32,705 nucleotides of DNA from Methanobacteriota archaeon (GTDB lineage: Archaea; Thermoplasmatota; Thermoplasmata; RBG-16-68-12): positions 1 through 32,705 of the forward strand of contig VBMI01000052.1 in the NCBI GenBank assembly GCA_005878955.1. The letters run 5' to 3'. Position numbers and translations under genes: made by a program. The first letter of the stretch is position 1. Every line of letters starts with the position of its first letter. The notes beneath the pieces are model-generated. The model had not been told where the DNA came from, ran no database searches, and saw only the letters and a list, made by a program, of their open reading frames with translations. Positions 22,601 through 31,718 of this stretch are shown one piece after another.

Positions 22601-22631
22601 GCGCGTCCCCCCCATACGGCGGTCGTCCGGA

Positions 22632-23129
22632 ATGAACAGAATCAAGGTCGTCAGCGAGCCTGCTGAACTCGTGCCCATCCTCCGGACGGTGGACACGCCC
22701 GTGAAGCGGGACGTCTTCAAAGAGGTCACGACGGACTGGCGGACCGCCAAGCAGATCGAGGAGAAGTTCGGCCCGGAGGGCGTCGAGGCGCTGAACTTCT
22801 TCGAGAAGATGAAGCTCGTCGAGACGAAATGGCAGACCTCCGCCCAGATGCAGCCGGAGAAGGCGTACCACGCGTTCTACTCGAGCTTCCACATCAACGC
22901 GACGGCCCCCGTCACGGAGATCTCCGACGTCCTCCACGCGGCGATGATGCAGGAGAAGGAGTACGCGAAAATCGAGAAGCAGATCTTCGAGATGGTGGGG
23001 GAGGAAGGCAAGTTCGCGGGGGACGTCGCCGAGAACCTGAAGGTGTCGCAGACGATGCTCAAGTCACTCGTGAAGCGGTCCTCCCGCCTCGACTTCCGGG
23101 GCCACCGGGTGATGCGCTTCGAGGAGTAG
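22632..23129 (+). CDS. ArsR-like winged-helix transcriptional regulator, 165 aa
   Basis: The product begins MNRIKVVSEPAELVPILRTVDTPVKRDVFKEVTTDWRTAKQIEEKFGPEG, where the helix-turn-helix is recognisable (VKRDVFKEVTT-DWRTAKQIEEKFG). VEALNFFEKMKLVETKW follows. A conserved second half contains FYSSFHINATAPVTEISDVLHAAMMQEKEYAKIEKQIFEMVGEEGKFAGDVAENLKVSQTMLKSLVKRSSRL, itself ending in a second HTH-like unit. This pattern resembles a conserved archaeal regulator group, though its ligand is not known to me. It is followed after 3 nt by a membrane protein and then trm56, probably one transcript. Confidence 0.83.
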   Translation: MNRIKVVSEPAELVPILRTVDTPVKRDVFKEVTTDWRTAKQIEEKFGPEGVEALNFFEKMKLVETKWQTSAQMQPEKAYHAFYSSFHINATAPVTEISDVLHAAMMQEKEYAKIEKQIFEMVGEEGKFAGDVAENLKVSQTMLKSLVKRSSRLDFRGHRVMRFEE

Positions 23130-23132
23130 CCG

Positions 23133-23669
23133 ATGGGCGCCCAGGGCGAATGGGAGGAGGTCGCCGAGGAGCCTGAGGAGGAGTACGAGGAGCCGGCCCC
23201 AGAGGAGGCCCCCGAGGCGGAGGTCGAGTACGCCGAGGAAGAACCGCCCCCCTCCCGGGAGCCGACGCGGGCCGTCGCACGCCCGGACAAGAGCGTCCTT
23301 GCGATGCTCTCCGGGCTCGGGTTCTTCGTCGCGGTCCTCCTGCTCATCTTCGGGGTCTGGAACCTCAGCGCCTCCGTCCCGGCCGGCGCGCCCGCGTTCA
23401 CCGCCCTCGTGATCGTGGGCCTCGTCCTCGCGATCGCGATCCCGTACCTGTGGATGCTGGACGACCTGCGGGTCCGTCCGCGGAGGCTGCGGCGGACCCA
23501 CGCGCGCTTCATGGCGGGCCCGCTGATCGGCATCCTCGCGATCGTCCTCTTCGCCCTCTTCAGCCTCGCGAACCAGGACTGGATTCTCGTCATCCTCGCG
23601 GTCGCGGTCGTCGCGATCACGCAGGCGTCCGTCGCGCTGTTCCTGTACTCGATGTTGTGGGAAGAGTAG
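23133..23669 (+). CDS. four-helix membrane protein with acidic N-terminus, 178 aa
   Basis: Residues 1-50 are strongly acidic and proline-rich (EEVAEEPEEEYEEPAPEEAPEAEVEYAEEEPPP). Two helical hairpins follow: VLAMLSGLGFFVAVLLLIFGVW with FTALVIVGLVLAIAIPYLWML, then FMAGPLIGILAIVLFALFSLA with WILVILAVAVVAITQASVALFLYSML. The basic loop RVRPRRLRRTHAR lies between the hairpins and should be cytoplasmic. It starts 3 nt after the wHTH gene and ends 10 nt before trm56, so co-transcription is likely. No family is recognised. Confidence 0.72.
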   Translation: MGAQGEWEEVAEEPEEEYEEPAPEEAPEAEVEYAEEEPPPSREPTRAVARPDKSVLAMLSGLGFFVAVLLLIFGVWNLSASVPAGAPAFTALVIVGLVLAIAIPYLWMLDDLRVRPRRLRRTHARFMAGPLIGILAIVLFALFSLANQDWILVILAVAVVAITQASVALFLYSMLWEE

Positions 23670-23679
23670 GCGGGCCGCG

Positions 23680-24195
23680 ATGACGATCGCGGTGCTCCGG
23701 CTCGGCCACCGACCTGCCCGGGACAAGCGCGTCACGACGCACGTCGCCCTCGCCGCGCGGGCCTTCGGCGCGGACGCGATCCTCGTCTCCACGAAGGACG
23801 CGGGCCTCGAGCGCACGGTCCGGAACCTGACGGCGAAGTTCGGCGGGGGGTTCGAGGTCCGCACGGGGGTCCCGTGGCGGGAGACGATCAAGGGGTGGCC
23901 GGGCATCGTGGTCCACCTGACAATGTACGGCGAGGCCCTCGAGGAGGCGATCCCTCGGATCCCCCGGGACCGGGACCTCCTGATCGTCGTGGGCGCGGAG
24001 AAGGTCCCGCGGGCCGTCTACGACCTCGCGACCCTCAACGTGTCCGTCGGCAACCAGCCCCACTCCGAGGTTGCGGCCCTCGCGGTGTTCCTCGATCGCT
24101 GGCTCGGGGGAAAGGGATTGAAGCGGGCGTTCTCGGGGAAGGTCCGCGTGGTCCCGTCGAGGCGCGGAAAGGTCGTCGAGAACCTCAATCGCTAG
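23680..24195 (+). CDS. trm56: tRNA (cytidine(56)-2'-O)-methyltransferase
   Basis: The sequence has the hallmark pattern of archaeal Trm56, a SPOUT-fold enzyme that methylates the ribose of C56 in the tRNA T loop using S-adenosylmethionine. Diagnostic segments are VLRLGHRPARDKRVTTHVALAARAFGAD, VVHLTMYG, LLIVVGAEKVPRAVYDLATLNVSVGNQPHSEVAALAVFLDRW and a C-terminal VPSRRGKVVENLNR. The knot residues VGAEKVP and GNQPHSE form the cofactor pocket. The length (171 aa) is normal. In this window it is last in the wHTH/membrane/trm56 cluster. The family is typical of archaea, which supports the taxonomic assignment. Confidence 0.96.
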   Translation: MTIAVLRLGHRPARDKRVTTHVALAARAFGADAILVSTKDAGLERTVRNLTAKFGGGFEVRTGVPWRETIKGWPGIVVHLTMYGEALEEAIPRIPRDRDLLIVVGAEKVPRAVYDLATLNVSVGNQPHSEVAALAVFLDRWLGGKGLKRAFSGKVRVVPSRRGKVVENLNR

Positions 24196-24236
24196 CGACC
24201 GAAGCGGGGCGGCGAAGCCTTATCCTTCGTCCCCGA

Positions 24237-25208
24237 ATGCGTTTTCGGATGCCGCGGTTTCTGCCGCTCCTCGCGATCGCGTCCCTCCTGCTCCTCGCGG
24301 GCGGGGCGCGCGCGCCCCTCCCGAGCGCGATGGAGGCGCCCGCATGGTCCGCGGGGGACTACTGGGAGTACCGGTTCAACTCCACGTTCGAGGGGTCGGT
24401 GTTCCTGAACGGGACCCTCCGGGCCGACATCACGGGCCTGGAGAACCGGACCGTCCGCGGGATCGCCCAGGACGTCATCGTCGTGGGGACGGGCGGGACG
24501 GGCAGCCTTGAGGGGACCTTCGAGACGCCCTCGGGGAACGTCTCCGCGACGGGCGTGTGGAACCTGACGGGGGAAGAGCTGTTCGCGGAGGCCTCCCGCA
24601 AGATCGTGAAGACGCTCGTCCGGATCTCCGCGTCGGGCCATGTGGACATCCTGAACGTGCCGTTCACCCTCCTGTGGACGAACTCCACCTCGAGCCGCGT
24701 CGTCGCGGACGACTGGCGGTACCCGGTCCCCGTCGGATTCTCGGGGGCGGTGACGCTGAACTCCTCGATGGCGGAGGACGTGTTCCTCGAGTTCGATTCG
24801 AACCCGCCGCTGATCCTGAACTCGACCTTGGAGGCGGAGATTACGATCGCTGTTTCGCTGACCTCGATGTCGAACGCGACGGTCCCCGCAGGCGCCTTCG
24901 AGACGTACCTTGTCCAAGAGGCCTGGCCGGACGGAGGGCACGAGATGTTCGAGTACGCGCCCGCAGCGGGCAACAACGCGCGCACGCGGACGTTCAACTC
25001 GACGGGCGCCGAGGTGACCCGTACGGAGCTCGTCTCGTACCGGTATCGAGCCGCCGAGCCCTCCGCGGACCCCCGGGTCGTGTGGGTCGCCGTAGCGGGA
25101 ATCGCGGTGGCCGTCGCCGCGGCCATCGCCCTCGGGGTGCTCCTCGCGCGCCGCCGGCGACGGGAGCGAGCGTACACGCCCCCGAGCCTGCGGGACCCGC
25201 CTACATGA
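24237..25208 (+). CDS. secreted, C-terminally anchored protein of unknown function, 323 aa
   Basis: A signal peptide (MPRFLPLLAIASLLLLAGGARAPL) is followed by an extracellular domain rich in strands and N-x-S/T sites (for example NSTFEGS, NGTLRAD, NSTSSRVV, NATVPAGAF). A membrane helix (VVWVAVAGIAVAVAAAIALGVLLA) and a basic tail (RRRRRERAYTPPS) close it. It begins EAPAWSAGDYWEYRFN, a pattern seen in many archaeal surface proteins, with function unknown. ATG 24237 or ATG 24249 could be the start; a CCTTATCC box at about 24220 favours 24249. The 3' end overlaps the convergent SerK-like gene by 8 bp. Confidence 0.78.
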   Translation: MRFRMPRFLPLLAIASLLLLAGGARAPLPSAMEAPAWSAGDYWEYRFNSTFEGSVFLNGTLRADITGLENRTVRGIAQDVIVVGTGGTGSLEGTFETPSGNVSATGVWNLTGEELFAEASRKIVKTLVRISASGHVDILNVPFTLLWTNSTSSRVVADDWRYPVPVGFSGAVTLNSSMAEDVFLEFDSNPPLILNSTLEAEITIAVSLTSMSNATVPAGAFETYLVQEAWPDGGHEMFEYAPAAGNNARTRTFNSTGAEVTRTELVSYRYRAAEPSADPRVVWVAVAGIAVAVAAAIALGVLLARRRRRERAYTPPSLRDPPT

Positions 25209-25629
25209 GATCCTTCAGGCGCACAGGGGACTCCGGGAGCTTCTCCTTCAGGAGGTGGCGGGTCGTCTTCGGGGGGAAGAGGTCACCCTTCACGCCGTGG
25301 GCCACGACCTCCGCCTTCGTCACCCGCGCCACAATCGCGCCGGGCCACGTCGTCAGCGCGATCTCTTCGGATGCGTAGTCCACGACGTACGCGGGGATCC
25401 TCCGGCACCCGAGCCGACGCAGCGCCTCGTACCGGTGGTGGCCGTCGAGGATCACGTGGTGCTCCCGCTCCACGAGCACGGGCAGCTTCAGCACCCCGTC
25501 CCGCCGGATCTCCTCGGTGAGCTGCGCCAGGAGCTCGTCCCGGGTGCGCTCGTGGGGCCTCAGGACGTCGATCTCCAGGACCTCGAGGACCACCCGCACC
25601 CGTAGCTCCTCCGCCCCGACCCCGGGCAT
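25201..25629 (-). CDS. ParB/SerK-like protein, possible ADP-dependent serine kinase, 142 aa
   Basis: The compact ParB/sulfiredoxin-like fold is recognised from VLEIDVLRPHERTRDELLAQLTEEIRRDGVLKLPVLVEREHHVILDGHHRYEALRRLGCRRIPAYVVDY. The DGHHR motif is the nucleotide-binding signature. The C-terminal PPKTTRHLLKEKLPESPVRLKDL resembles archaeal SerK proteins, which phosphorylate free serine with ADP. It lacks the DNA-binding helix-turn-helix of chromosome-partitioning ParB. Two starts are plausible: ATG 25629 (TATA box ending about 22 bp upstream) and GTG 25599 (GGAGGAG 6 nt upstream). The serine kinase role is a family inference, not proven here. Confidence 0.78.
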   Translation of the reverse strand: MPGVGAEELRVRVVLEVLEIDVLRPHERTRDELLAQLTEEIRRDGVLKLPVLVEREHHVILDGHHRYEALRRLGCRRIPAYVVDYASEEIALTTWPGAIVARVTKAEVVAHGVKGDLFPPKTTRHLLKEKLPESPVRLKDLM

Positions 25630-25650
25630 CGATCGCCGGGATGGCCCGCG

Positions 25651-25663
25651 GGGGAATAAAACC
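25651..25663 (-). promoter_or_regulatory. TATA box of the SerK-like gene
   Basis: The minus strand reads GGTTTTATTCCCC, centred about 28 bp upstream of ATG 25629. Confidence 0.55.
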
Positions 25664-25672
25664 GTCTCGTCC

Positions 25673-26020
25673 CTATCGTTCGGATACCGCGGCGGGGACG
25701 GCGGGGGCGGCCTTCTTGAGGGAGACCCGCTTCGGGAAGTACCGGAGAATCACGATGTCCCCGACGCTTTGGATCCAGCGGTACGGGACGGAGACCGCGC
25801 GGCCGCCCTCCACCAGGAGGGGGTTCGTCTCCCCGACGAAGACCCCGTCGACGGCACCGTTCTCTACGTCCACGACCAGATTGTTCACGTTCCCCAGGAA
25901 AACGCCCGTGTTCGTGTACACCTGGAGTCCGATGATCTCAGAAATCTCTTCGAGCGTGCGAACACCATCCCTTGCGTCGCGTATTCGACAACGGCGATAT
26001 GAAATCTTCGGTGATTCCAT
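25673..26020 (-). CDS. PRC-barrel domain protein, 115 aa as read
   Basis: The core IIGLQVYTNTGVFLGNVNNLVVDVENGAVDGVFVGETNPLLVEGG...VPYRWIQSVGDIVILRYF is a PRC-barrel, a small beta fold found in RNA-processing and photosynthetic proteins and in many archaeal orphans. The first about 25 residues are unlike the rest, with A/T-rich third codon positions. A good promoter (TTTCATATCG on the minus strand, 25995-26004) and an ATG at 25968 stand where such proteins normally begin, but that ATG is in another frame. The true N-terminus is therefore uncertain; ATG 26020 is the only in-frame canonical start that keeps the whole barrel. Confidence 0.75.
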   Translation of the reverse strand: MESPKISYRRCRIRDARDGVRTLEEISEIIGLQVYTNTGVFLGNVNNLVVDVENGAVDGVFVGETNPLLVEGGRAVSVPYRWIQSVGDIVILRYFPKRVSLKKAAPAVPAAVSER

Positions 26021-26053
26021 GACGCGGCGTTAGTTTCATCCCGTGGACCCGCC

Positions 26054-26647
26054 ATGAGGGCACCGATGGCCCAACCCGCACCCCCTCCGGGGGTCCCGCC
26101 CCCGGGGCCTCCGGTCGCGCCGCCTCCCTATCCGCCCACCTATCCGCCGCCGTACTACTATCCCCCGCCCCCGCCGAAGTCCACGAACGTCGTGCTCATC
26201 ATCGTCGTCGTCATCATCGTCGTCGTGGCGATCACGGTCATCCTCTCAGCGGTCCTCTACTTCATGGTGTCCGGGCTCCTCACCGACGGGGGCGGCAACC
26301 GCCCCGTCGTGGCCCTTGCCCCGCCGAACTTCTCGGGCAACACCGCCGTCCTCGTCGTCGCCGGCGTCAGCAGCCCCGCGAAGCCGTTCACGGACTTCTC
26401 CGCCACCCTGATCGTCAACGCGACCCTGGGCACGAGGCAACCGGTGACGTCGAACTTCACGATCACCGTCGCCGGCGACCCGTACCCGGTCACGTTCTCG
26501 GACATCGACGGGAACGGTCTGTTGAGCCTCAACGACGAGTTCACGATCGCGCACGCGGGGGGCTTCCCACCCGGCACGGACTACACGTTCGAACTCCTCT
26601 GGACGGACCTCTCGCCCGTCGCGTTCCGGAGCTGGACGACGCCCTAA
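26054..26647 (+). CDS. pilin-like membrane protein with proline-rich N-terminus, 197 aa
   Basis: Residues 1-41 are almost all Pro, Tyr and small residues (PPPGVPPPGPPVAPPPYPPTYPPP). They are followed by a hydrophobic helix, NVVLIIVVVIIVVVAITVILSAVLYFMVSGL, resembling the N-terminal helix of archaeal type IV pilins, though no prepilin cleavage site is clear. The outer domain has a DxDGNGxLSLxDE loop (DIDGNGLLSLNDEF), an EF-hand- or dockerin-like calcium site. Starts at 26054 and 26066 are possible. It is divergent from the PRC-barrel gene with only 33 bp between, so the promoters overlap coding sequence. A surface or filament role is inference. Confidence 0.7.
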   Translation: MRAPMAQPAPPPGVPPPGPPVAPPPYPPTYPPPYYYPPPPPKSTNVVLIIVVVIIVVVAITVILSAVLYFMVSGLLTDGGGNRPVVALAPPNFSGNTAVLVVAGVSSPAKPFTDFSATLIVNATLGTRQPVTSNFTITVAGDPYPVTFSDIDGNGLLSLNDEFTIAHAGGFPPGTDYTFELLWTDLSPVAFRSWTTP

Positions 26648-26656
26648 GGGCGGCCC

Positions 26657-28330
<1,674 letters not shown>

Positions 28331-28341
28331 CGAGGGGGCCC

Positions 28342-28353
28342 GGAGTATAAAAC
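28342..28353 (-). promoter_or_regulatory. TATA box of the small gene upstream of pyrB
   Basis: The minus strand reads GTTTTATACTCC. Its spacing favours ATG 28318 (about 30 bp) over ATG 28330 (about 18 bp). Confidence 0.6.
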
Positions 28354-28444
28354 AGAATTGTCAACCGTCTGCGGGTTGAGAACTACTCCGATGAACTCCG
28401 GGTGAAATCGCCCACGGCGCGACGGCATGCGACCTCATCCATCG

Positions 28445-28483
28445 GGAAATAAAGTAGGCAAGTCGAGGGGATCTCGACCTGCC
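28445..28483 (-). terminator. hairpin plus T-rich tail, probable terminator
   Basis: On the minus strand GGCAGGTCGAG-ATCCC-CTCGACTTGCC forms an 11-bp stem with one G-U pair, followed by TACTTTATTTCCC. On the plus strand the same position is an A-C mismatch, so the fold favours minus-strand RNA. It lies 21 bp after the stop of the wHTH gene 28504-28869 and probably ends its transcript. Confidence 0.55.
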
Positions 28484-28503
28484 TGTGGGTTGTGGAGGAG
28501 GGG

Positions 28504-28869
28504 TTATAGGTAGTTCGTCTGGGCGGGCTCCTCGACCTCGACGGCCTTCCAGTCGCCGCCGAAGTCCCGCGTCACGCCGGTCGCGAGTTGGAACCGAACG
28601 CGCAGCTTCCCGTTCTCGAAGAAGATGTACGCGTTCTTGAGCTGGGACATGTAGAGGGAGATCCGCTTGCCCTTCTGCGTGAGCGCCCGCTCCGTGCACC
28701 GGACGAGGCCCGCCTTCTCGAGGGCGTGGATGCGGCGGTAGCACGCGGCGATCGGGATGCCGTACTCGCGGCTCAGGTCGATCGCGGACCGGGGCCGCTT
28801 GAACGTTGCGACGAGGATCTTGGCCGAGTACTCATCGGTCACAAGTCTCGACGCTTCAAGGGGATCCAT
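28504..28869 (-). CDS. winged-helix transcriptional regulator, 121 aa
   Basis: The N-terminal MDPLEASRLVTDEYSAKILVATFKRPRSAIDLSREYGIPIAACYRRIHALEKAGLVRCTERALTQKGKRISLYMS is a complete winged helix-turn-helix of the ArsR-like type. A short strand-rich C-terminal part (KNAYIFFENGKLRVRFQLATG) may form a wing extension or dimer surface. ATG 28869 has a strong ribosome binding site (GAGGAGG 7 nt upstream) and a TATA box (CATCATATAGGG) about 43 bp upstream, so it has a short leader. It seems to be a single-gene unit closed by the hairpin at 28457-28483. The target and effector are unknown. Confidence 0.82.
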   Translation of the reverse strand: MDPLEASRLVTDEYSAKILVATFKRPRSAIDLSREYGIPIAACYRRIHALEKAGLVRCTERALTQKGKRISLYMSQLKNAYIFFENGKLRVRFQLATGVTRDFGGDWKAVEVEEPAQTNYL

Positions 28870-28906
28870 CGGGGCGCCTCCTCTTATGGAAACAGAGCGT
28901 CCGCGA

Positions 28907-28918
28907 CCCTATATGATG
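28907..28918 (-). promoter_or_regulatory. TATA box and strong ribosome binding site region of the wHTH gene
   Basis: The minus strand reads CATCATATAGGG and predicts transcription from about 28886. The AGAGGAGG site at 28877-28884 follows, 7 nt before ATG 28869. This is one of few genes here with both a leader and a clear Shine-Dalgarno site. Confidence 0.6.
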
Positions 28919-28967
28919 GTCCGGTCGTGATTATGTCCGGTGATTCTCAAATAGAGAAATGTCCGAG

Positions 28968-29144
28968 TCAGCCGCCGCAGCACCCGTCGCTTTCCGCGCC
29001 GCCGCACCCGCAGCCATCCCCGCACTGCCCCTCGTGCTCGTGCTCCTTCTTGATCAGCGGGAGGATCGTGAGCTCTGCGGGCGGGGCGGCCACGGGCTGC
29101 GCGGCGGCCTTCTTCCGGGCGAGCCGCTCCATCATCGTCTCCAT
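28968..29144 (-). CDS. Cys/His-rich miniprotein, 58 aa
   Basis: This ORF is below the track's length cut. ATG 29144 opens METMMERLARKKAAAQPVAA, continues through PPAELTILPLIKKEHEHEGQ and ends CGDGCGCGGAESDGCCGG. Five cysteines and two histidines lie in the last 25 residues, as expected for a small metal-binding or redox peptide. It begins 49 nt after the thioredoxin stop on the same strand, without an obvious promoter of its own, so it may be co-transcribed with trxA. The stop is followed by T-rich sequence (CATTTCTCTATTTG). I recognise no named family. Confidence 0.65.
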   Translation of the reverse strand: METMMERLARKKAAAQPVAAPPAELTILPLIKKEHEHEGQCGDGCGCGGAESDGCCGG

Positions 29145-29193
29145 GGGGTCACCACATCCGGGCGGCCGTACTTGTATCTGACGGTTCAGGTTA

Positions 29194-29523
29194 TCACGCG
29201 AGGTGCTTCAGGACCCGCTGCTCGAACGGGCCCTTCGGCATCGCCCCGATCACCTGGTCGACGAGCTTCCCGCCGCGGAAGAAGAGGAGGGTCGGGATGC
29301 CCATGACCCCGAACTCCTGGAACTTCACCTGGTTGTCGTCGCTGTTGATCTTCGCGAACAGGACCTTGCCCGCGTACTTCTGCGCGAGCTCGTCGATCAT
29401 CGGGGCGATCGCGTGGCAGGGGCGGCACCACTCCGCCCAGAAGTCCACGATGACGTACGGGTTCTCCTTCATCACGCGGTCGAAGTCCGCGTCCGTGATG
29501 TGAATTGGATGATCTTGCACCAT
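29194..29523 (-). CDS. trxA: thioredoxin
   Basis: The 109-aa product has the thioredoxin fold with active site WCRPC (C33, C36), FAKINSDDN, and the cis-proline segment GIPTLLFF. Arg replaces the usual Gly between the cysteines (CRPC for CGPC), which may shift its redox potential. Thioredoxin reduces protein disulphides in the cytoplasm and could serve the ArsC-like protein elsewhere in the window. The track starts it at 29592; ATG 29523 is preferred, giving the usual N-terminus and fitting the shared TATA element at 29560-29570. The Cys-rich miniprotein follows. Confidence 0.95.
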   Translation of the reverse strand: MVQDHPIHITDADFDRVMKENPYVIVDFWAEWCRPCHAIAPMIDELAQKYAGKVLFAKINSDDNQVKFQEFGVMGIPTLLFFRGGKLVDQVIGAMPKGPFEQRVLKHLA

Positions 29524-31660
29524 GTGCGCTGCACCACCGGGGTTTGAAACCGGCCCGCGCGATATAAACCTGAGCGTACGTCGGGGACGCACGCGGGGTC
29601 GCCGCGCGGCGGGGGAGGGACCGAACGATGCGAGGGCTCATTACCGCATCCGACCTTCGCGGAGGGGTTCTCCGCGCCACCGCGGGGGTGCCGCACTGGT
29701 CGTCTCCGGCGCCACGATCGACAGCCTTCTCCGGGAGAAGGAACAGTACCCGCCTCCCGACGCGTTCCGCAGCCGCGCGGTCGTCGCCGACCGCCGCGTG
29801 TACGAGACCGCGGACGCGGACCCCGAGGCCTTCTGGGCCGCGGAGGCGCAGCGTCTCGACTGGATCCGCCCATGGGACCGCGTCCTCGACTGGGACCCGC
29901 CCTTCGCGCGGTGGTTCGTCGGCGGCCGGATCAACGCATCCGTGAACTGCCTCGATCGACACGCCAAGGGACCGCGCCGGAACCGGGCCGCGATCGTCTG
30001 GGAGGGGGAGCCGGGGGACCGCCGGGTCCTCACGTACCACGACCTCTGGCGGGAGGTGGGCCGCATGGGGAACGCCCTCCGGGGCCTCGGCGTGAGGAAG
30101 GGGGACCGCGTCACGATCTACATGCCGATGATCCCGGAACTCCCCGCGGCGATGCTCGCGTGCGCGCGGATCGGGGCGGTCCACAGCGTGATCTTCGGTG
30201 GGTTCAGCGCCCGCGCGATCCGGGACCGGATGGAGGACGCGGAGTCGAGGATCCTCGTCACCGCGGACGCCGGGTACCGGCGCGGGAACGTGCTCCCGCT
30301 GAAGCGGATCGCGGACGAGGCCGTCGCGGGCCTCGACCTCGTCGAGCACGTCGTCGTGTACCGGCGGGCGGGCGTGGACGTGGCGATGTCGGAGGGTCGC
30401 GACCACTGGTGGCACGAACTCGCCGCGGCCGCGGACTCGCGCTGCGAGCCGGAGCCCATGGAGGCGACGGACCCGCTCTTCATCCTCTACACCTCGGGGA
30501 CCACCGGGGCCCCGAAGGGGATCCAGCACTCCACCGGGGGGTACCTCGTCGGCGTCGCGGCGACGACGCGGCTCGTGTTCGACCTGCGGGACGACGACCT
30601 GTACTGGTGCACCGCGGACTGCGGGTGGGTCACCGGCCACTCGTACATCGTGTACGGGCCCCTCGCGAACGGCGCGTCCGTGTTCATGTACGAGGGCGCC
30701 CCGGACTGGCCCGCACCGGACCGCTGGTGGCGGATGGTCGAGGACTACGGGACGACGGTCCTCTACACCGCGCCGACGGCGATCCGCGCGTTCATGCGGT
30801 CGGGGGACGAGCACCCGAAAAAGCACGACCTCTCGAGCCTCCGGCTCCTCGGGACGGTGGGGGAGCCGATCAACCCCGAGGCCTGGCGATGGTACCACCG
30901 CACGATCGGGGGCGGCCGGTGCCCGATCGTCGACACGTGGTGGCAGACGGAGACCGGGATGATCCTGATCACGCCCCTCCCCGGGGTCACGACGACGAAG
31001 CCGGGGTCGGCGACCCGGCCGTTCCCCGGCGTCGCGGCGGAGGTCGTGGACGATCGGGGGCGCCCGGTCCCCGTGAACACGGGCGGGTACCTCGTGATCA
31101 CGAAGCCATGGCCCGCGATGCTCCAGACGATCTTCCGGGACCCGGAGCGCTACAAGGACGTGTACTGGTCGAAGGTCCCGGGGAAGTACTTCACCGGGGA
31201 CGGGGCGCGCGTCGACGAGGACGCGTACTTCTGGCTCATGGGGAGGATCGACGACGTGATCAACGTCGCGGGGCACCGGATCGGGACGATGGAGGTCGAG
31301 TCCGCGCTCGTGAGCCACGCGGCGGTCGCGGAGGCCGCGGTCGTGGGGAAGCCCCACCCGCTGAAGGGGCAGTCACTGGTCGCCTACGTCGTCCTCAAGG
31401 CTGGCGGGACACAATCTGAGGGGCTCACGAAGGACCTCCAGAAGCACGTCCGGGAGGTGATCGGTGCGATCGCCGTCCCGGACGAGGTTTACATCACGAG
31501 CAAGCTGCCGAAGACCCGCAGCGGCAAGATCATGCGGCGGGTGATCCGCGCGCTCGTCTCCGGGCAGGAGATCGGGGACACGACGACGCTCGAGGACCCC
31601 GGGGCGGTGGACGAGGTGCGGAAGTGGCTCGCGGAGGTCGAAGGGGACCCGCCCCGCTGA
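29522..31660 (+). CDS. acs: acetyl-CoA synthetase (AMP-forming), true start uncertain
   Basis: The enzyme activates acetate to acetyl-AMP and then acetyl-CoA. Conserved parts include [11 protein letters not shown] (ATP loop), [43 protein letters not shown] and [11 protein letters not shown], whose Lys is the adenylation residue and acetylation target. Related enzymes begin close to the segment [16 protein letters not shown], which here is at about 29710. Counted from there the protein is about 650 aa, the normal size. The only canonical in-frame start before it is ATG 29522, adding about 60 residues of Arg-rich, unnatural lead that overlaps the trxA start. ATG 29628 with a GGGGGAGG site is better placed but one base out of frame. 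Confidence 0.93.
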   Translation: MCAAPPGFETGPRDINLSVRRGRTRGRRAAGEGPNDARAHYRIRPSRRGSPRHRGGAALVVSGATIDSLLREKEQYPPPDAFRSRAVVADRRVYETADADPEAFWAAEAQRLDWIRPWDRVLDWDPPFARWFVGGRINASVNCLDRHAKGPRRNRAAIVWEGEPGDRRVLTYHDLWREVGRMGNALRGLGVRKGDRVTIYMPMIPELPAAMLACARIGAVHSVIFGGFSARAIRDRMEDAESRILVTADAGYRRGNVLPLKRIADEAVAGLDLVEHVVVYRRAGVDVAMSEGRDHWWHELAAAADSRCEPEPMEATDPLFILYTSGTTGAPKGIQHSTGGYLVGVAATTRLVFDLRDDDLYWCTADCGWVTGHSYIVYGPLANGASVFMYEGAPDWPAPDRWWRMVEDYGTTVLYTAPTAIRAFMRSGDEHPKKHDLSSLRLLGTVGEPINPEAWRWYHRTIGGGRCPIVDTWWQTETGMILITPLPGVTTTKPGSATRPFPGVAAEVVDDRGRPVPVNTGGYLVITKPWPAMLQTIFRDPERYKDVYWSKVPGKYFTGDGARVDEDAYFWLMGRIDDVINVAGHRIGTMEVESALVSHAAVAEAAVVGKPHPLKGQSLVAYVVLKAGGTQSEGLTKDLQKHVREVIGAIAVPDEVYITSKLPKTRSGKIMRRVIRALVSGQEIGDTTTLEDPGAVDEVRKWLAEVEGDPPR
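29560..29570. promoter_or_regulatory. TATA element between divergent trxA and acs
   Basis: CGATATAAACC on the plus strand reads GGTTTATATCG on the minus strand. Leftward it would start trxA mRNA about 16 nt before ATG 29523. Rightward it would start near 29591, just before a GGGGGAGG site and ATG 29628. Confidence 0.6.
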
Positions 31661-31680
31661 GCCCGCGAGGCCCCGGAACG

Positions 31681-31690
31681 CTTATATAGA
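31681..31690 (+). promoter_or_regulatory. TATA box of the thermosome gene
   Basis: CTTATATAGA is centred about 34 bp upstream of ATG 31719. It is a near-consensus archaeal TATA box, as expected for a highly expressed chaperonin. Confidence 0.7.
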
Positions 31691-31718
31691 AGTCCTCACT
31701 TAGAACGACGGGATTCTC

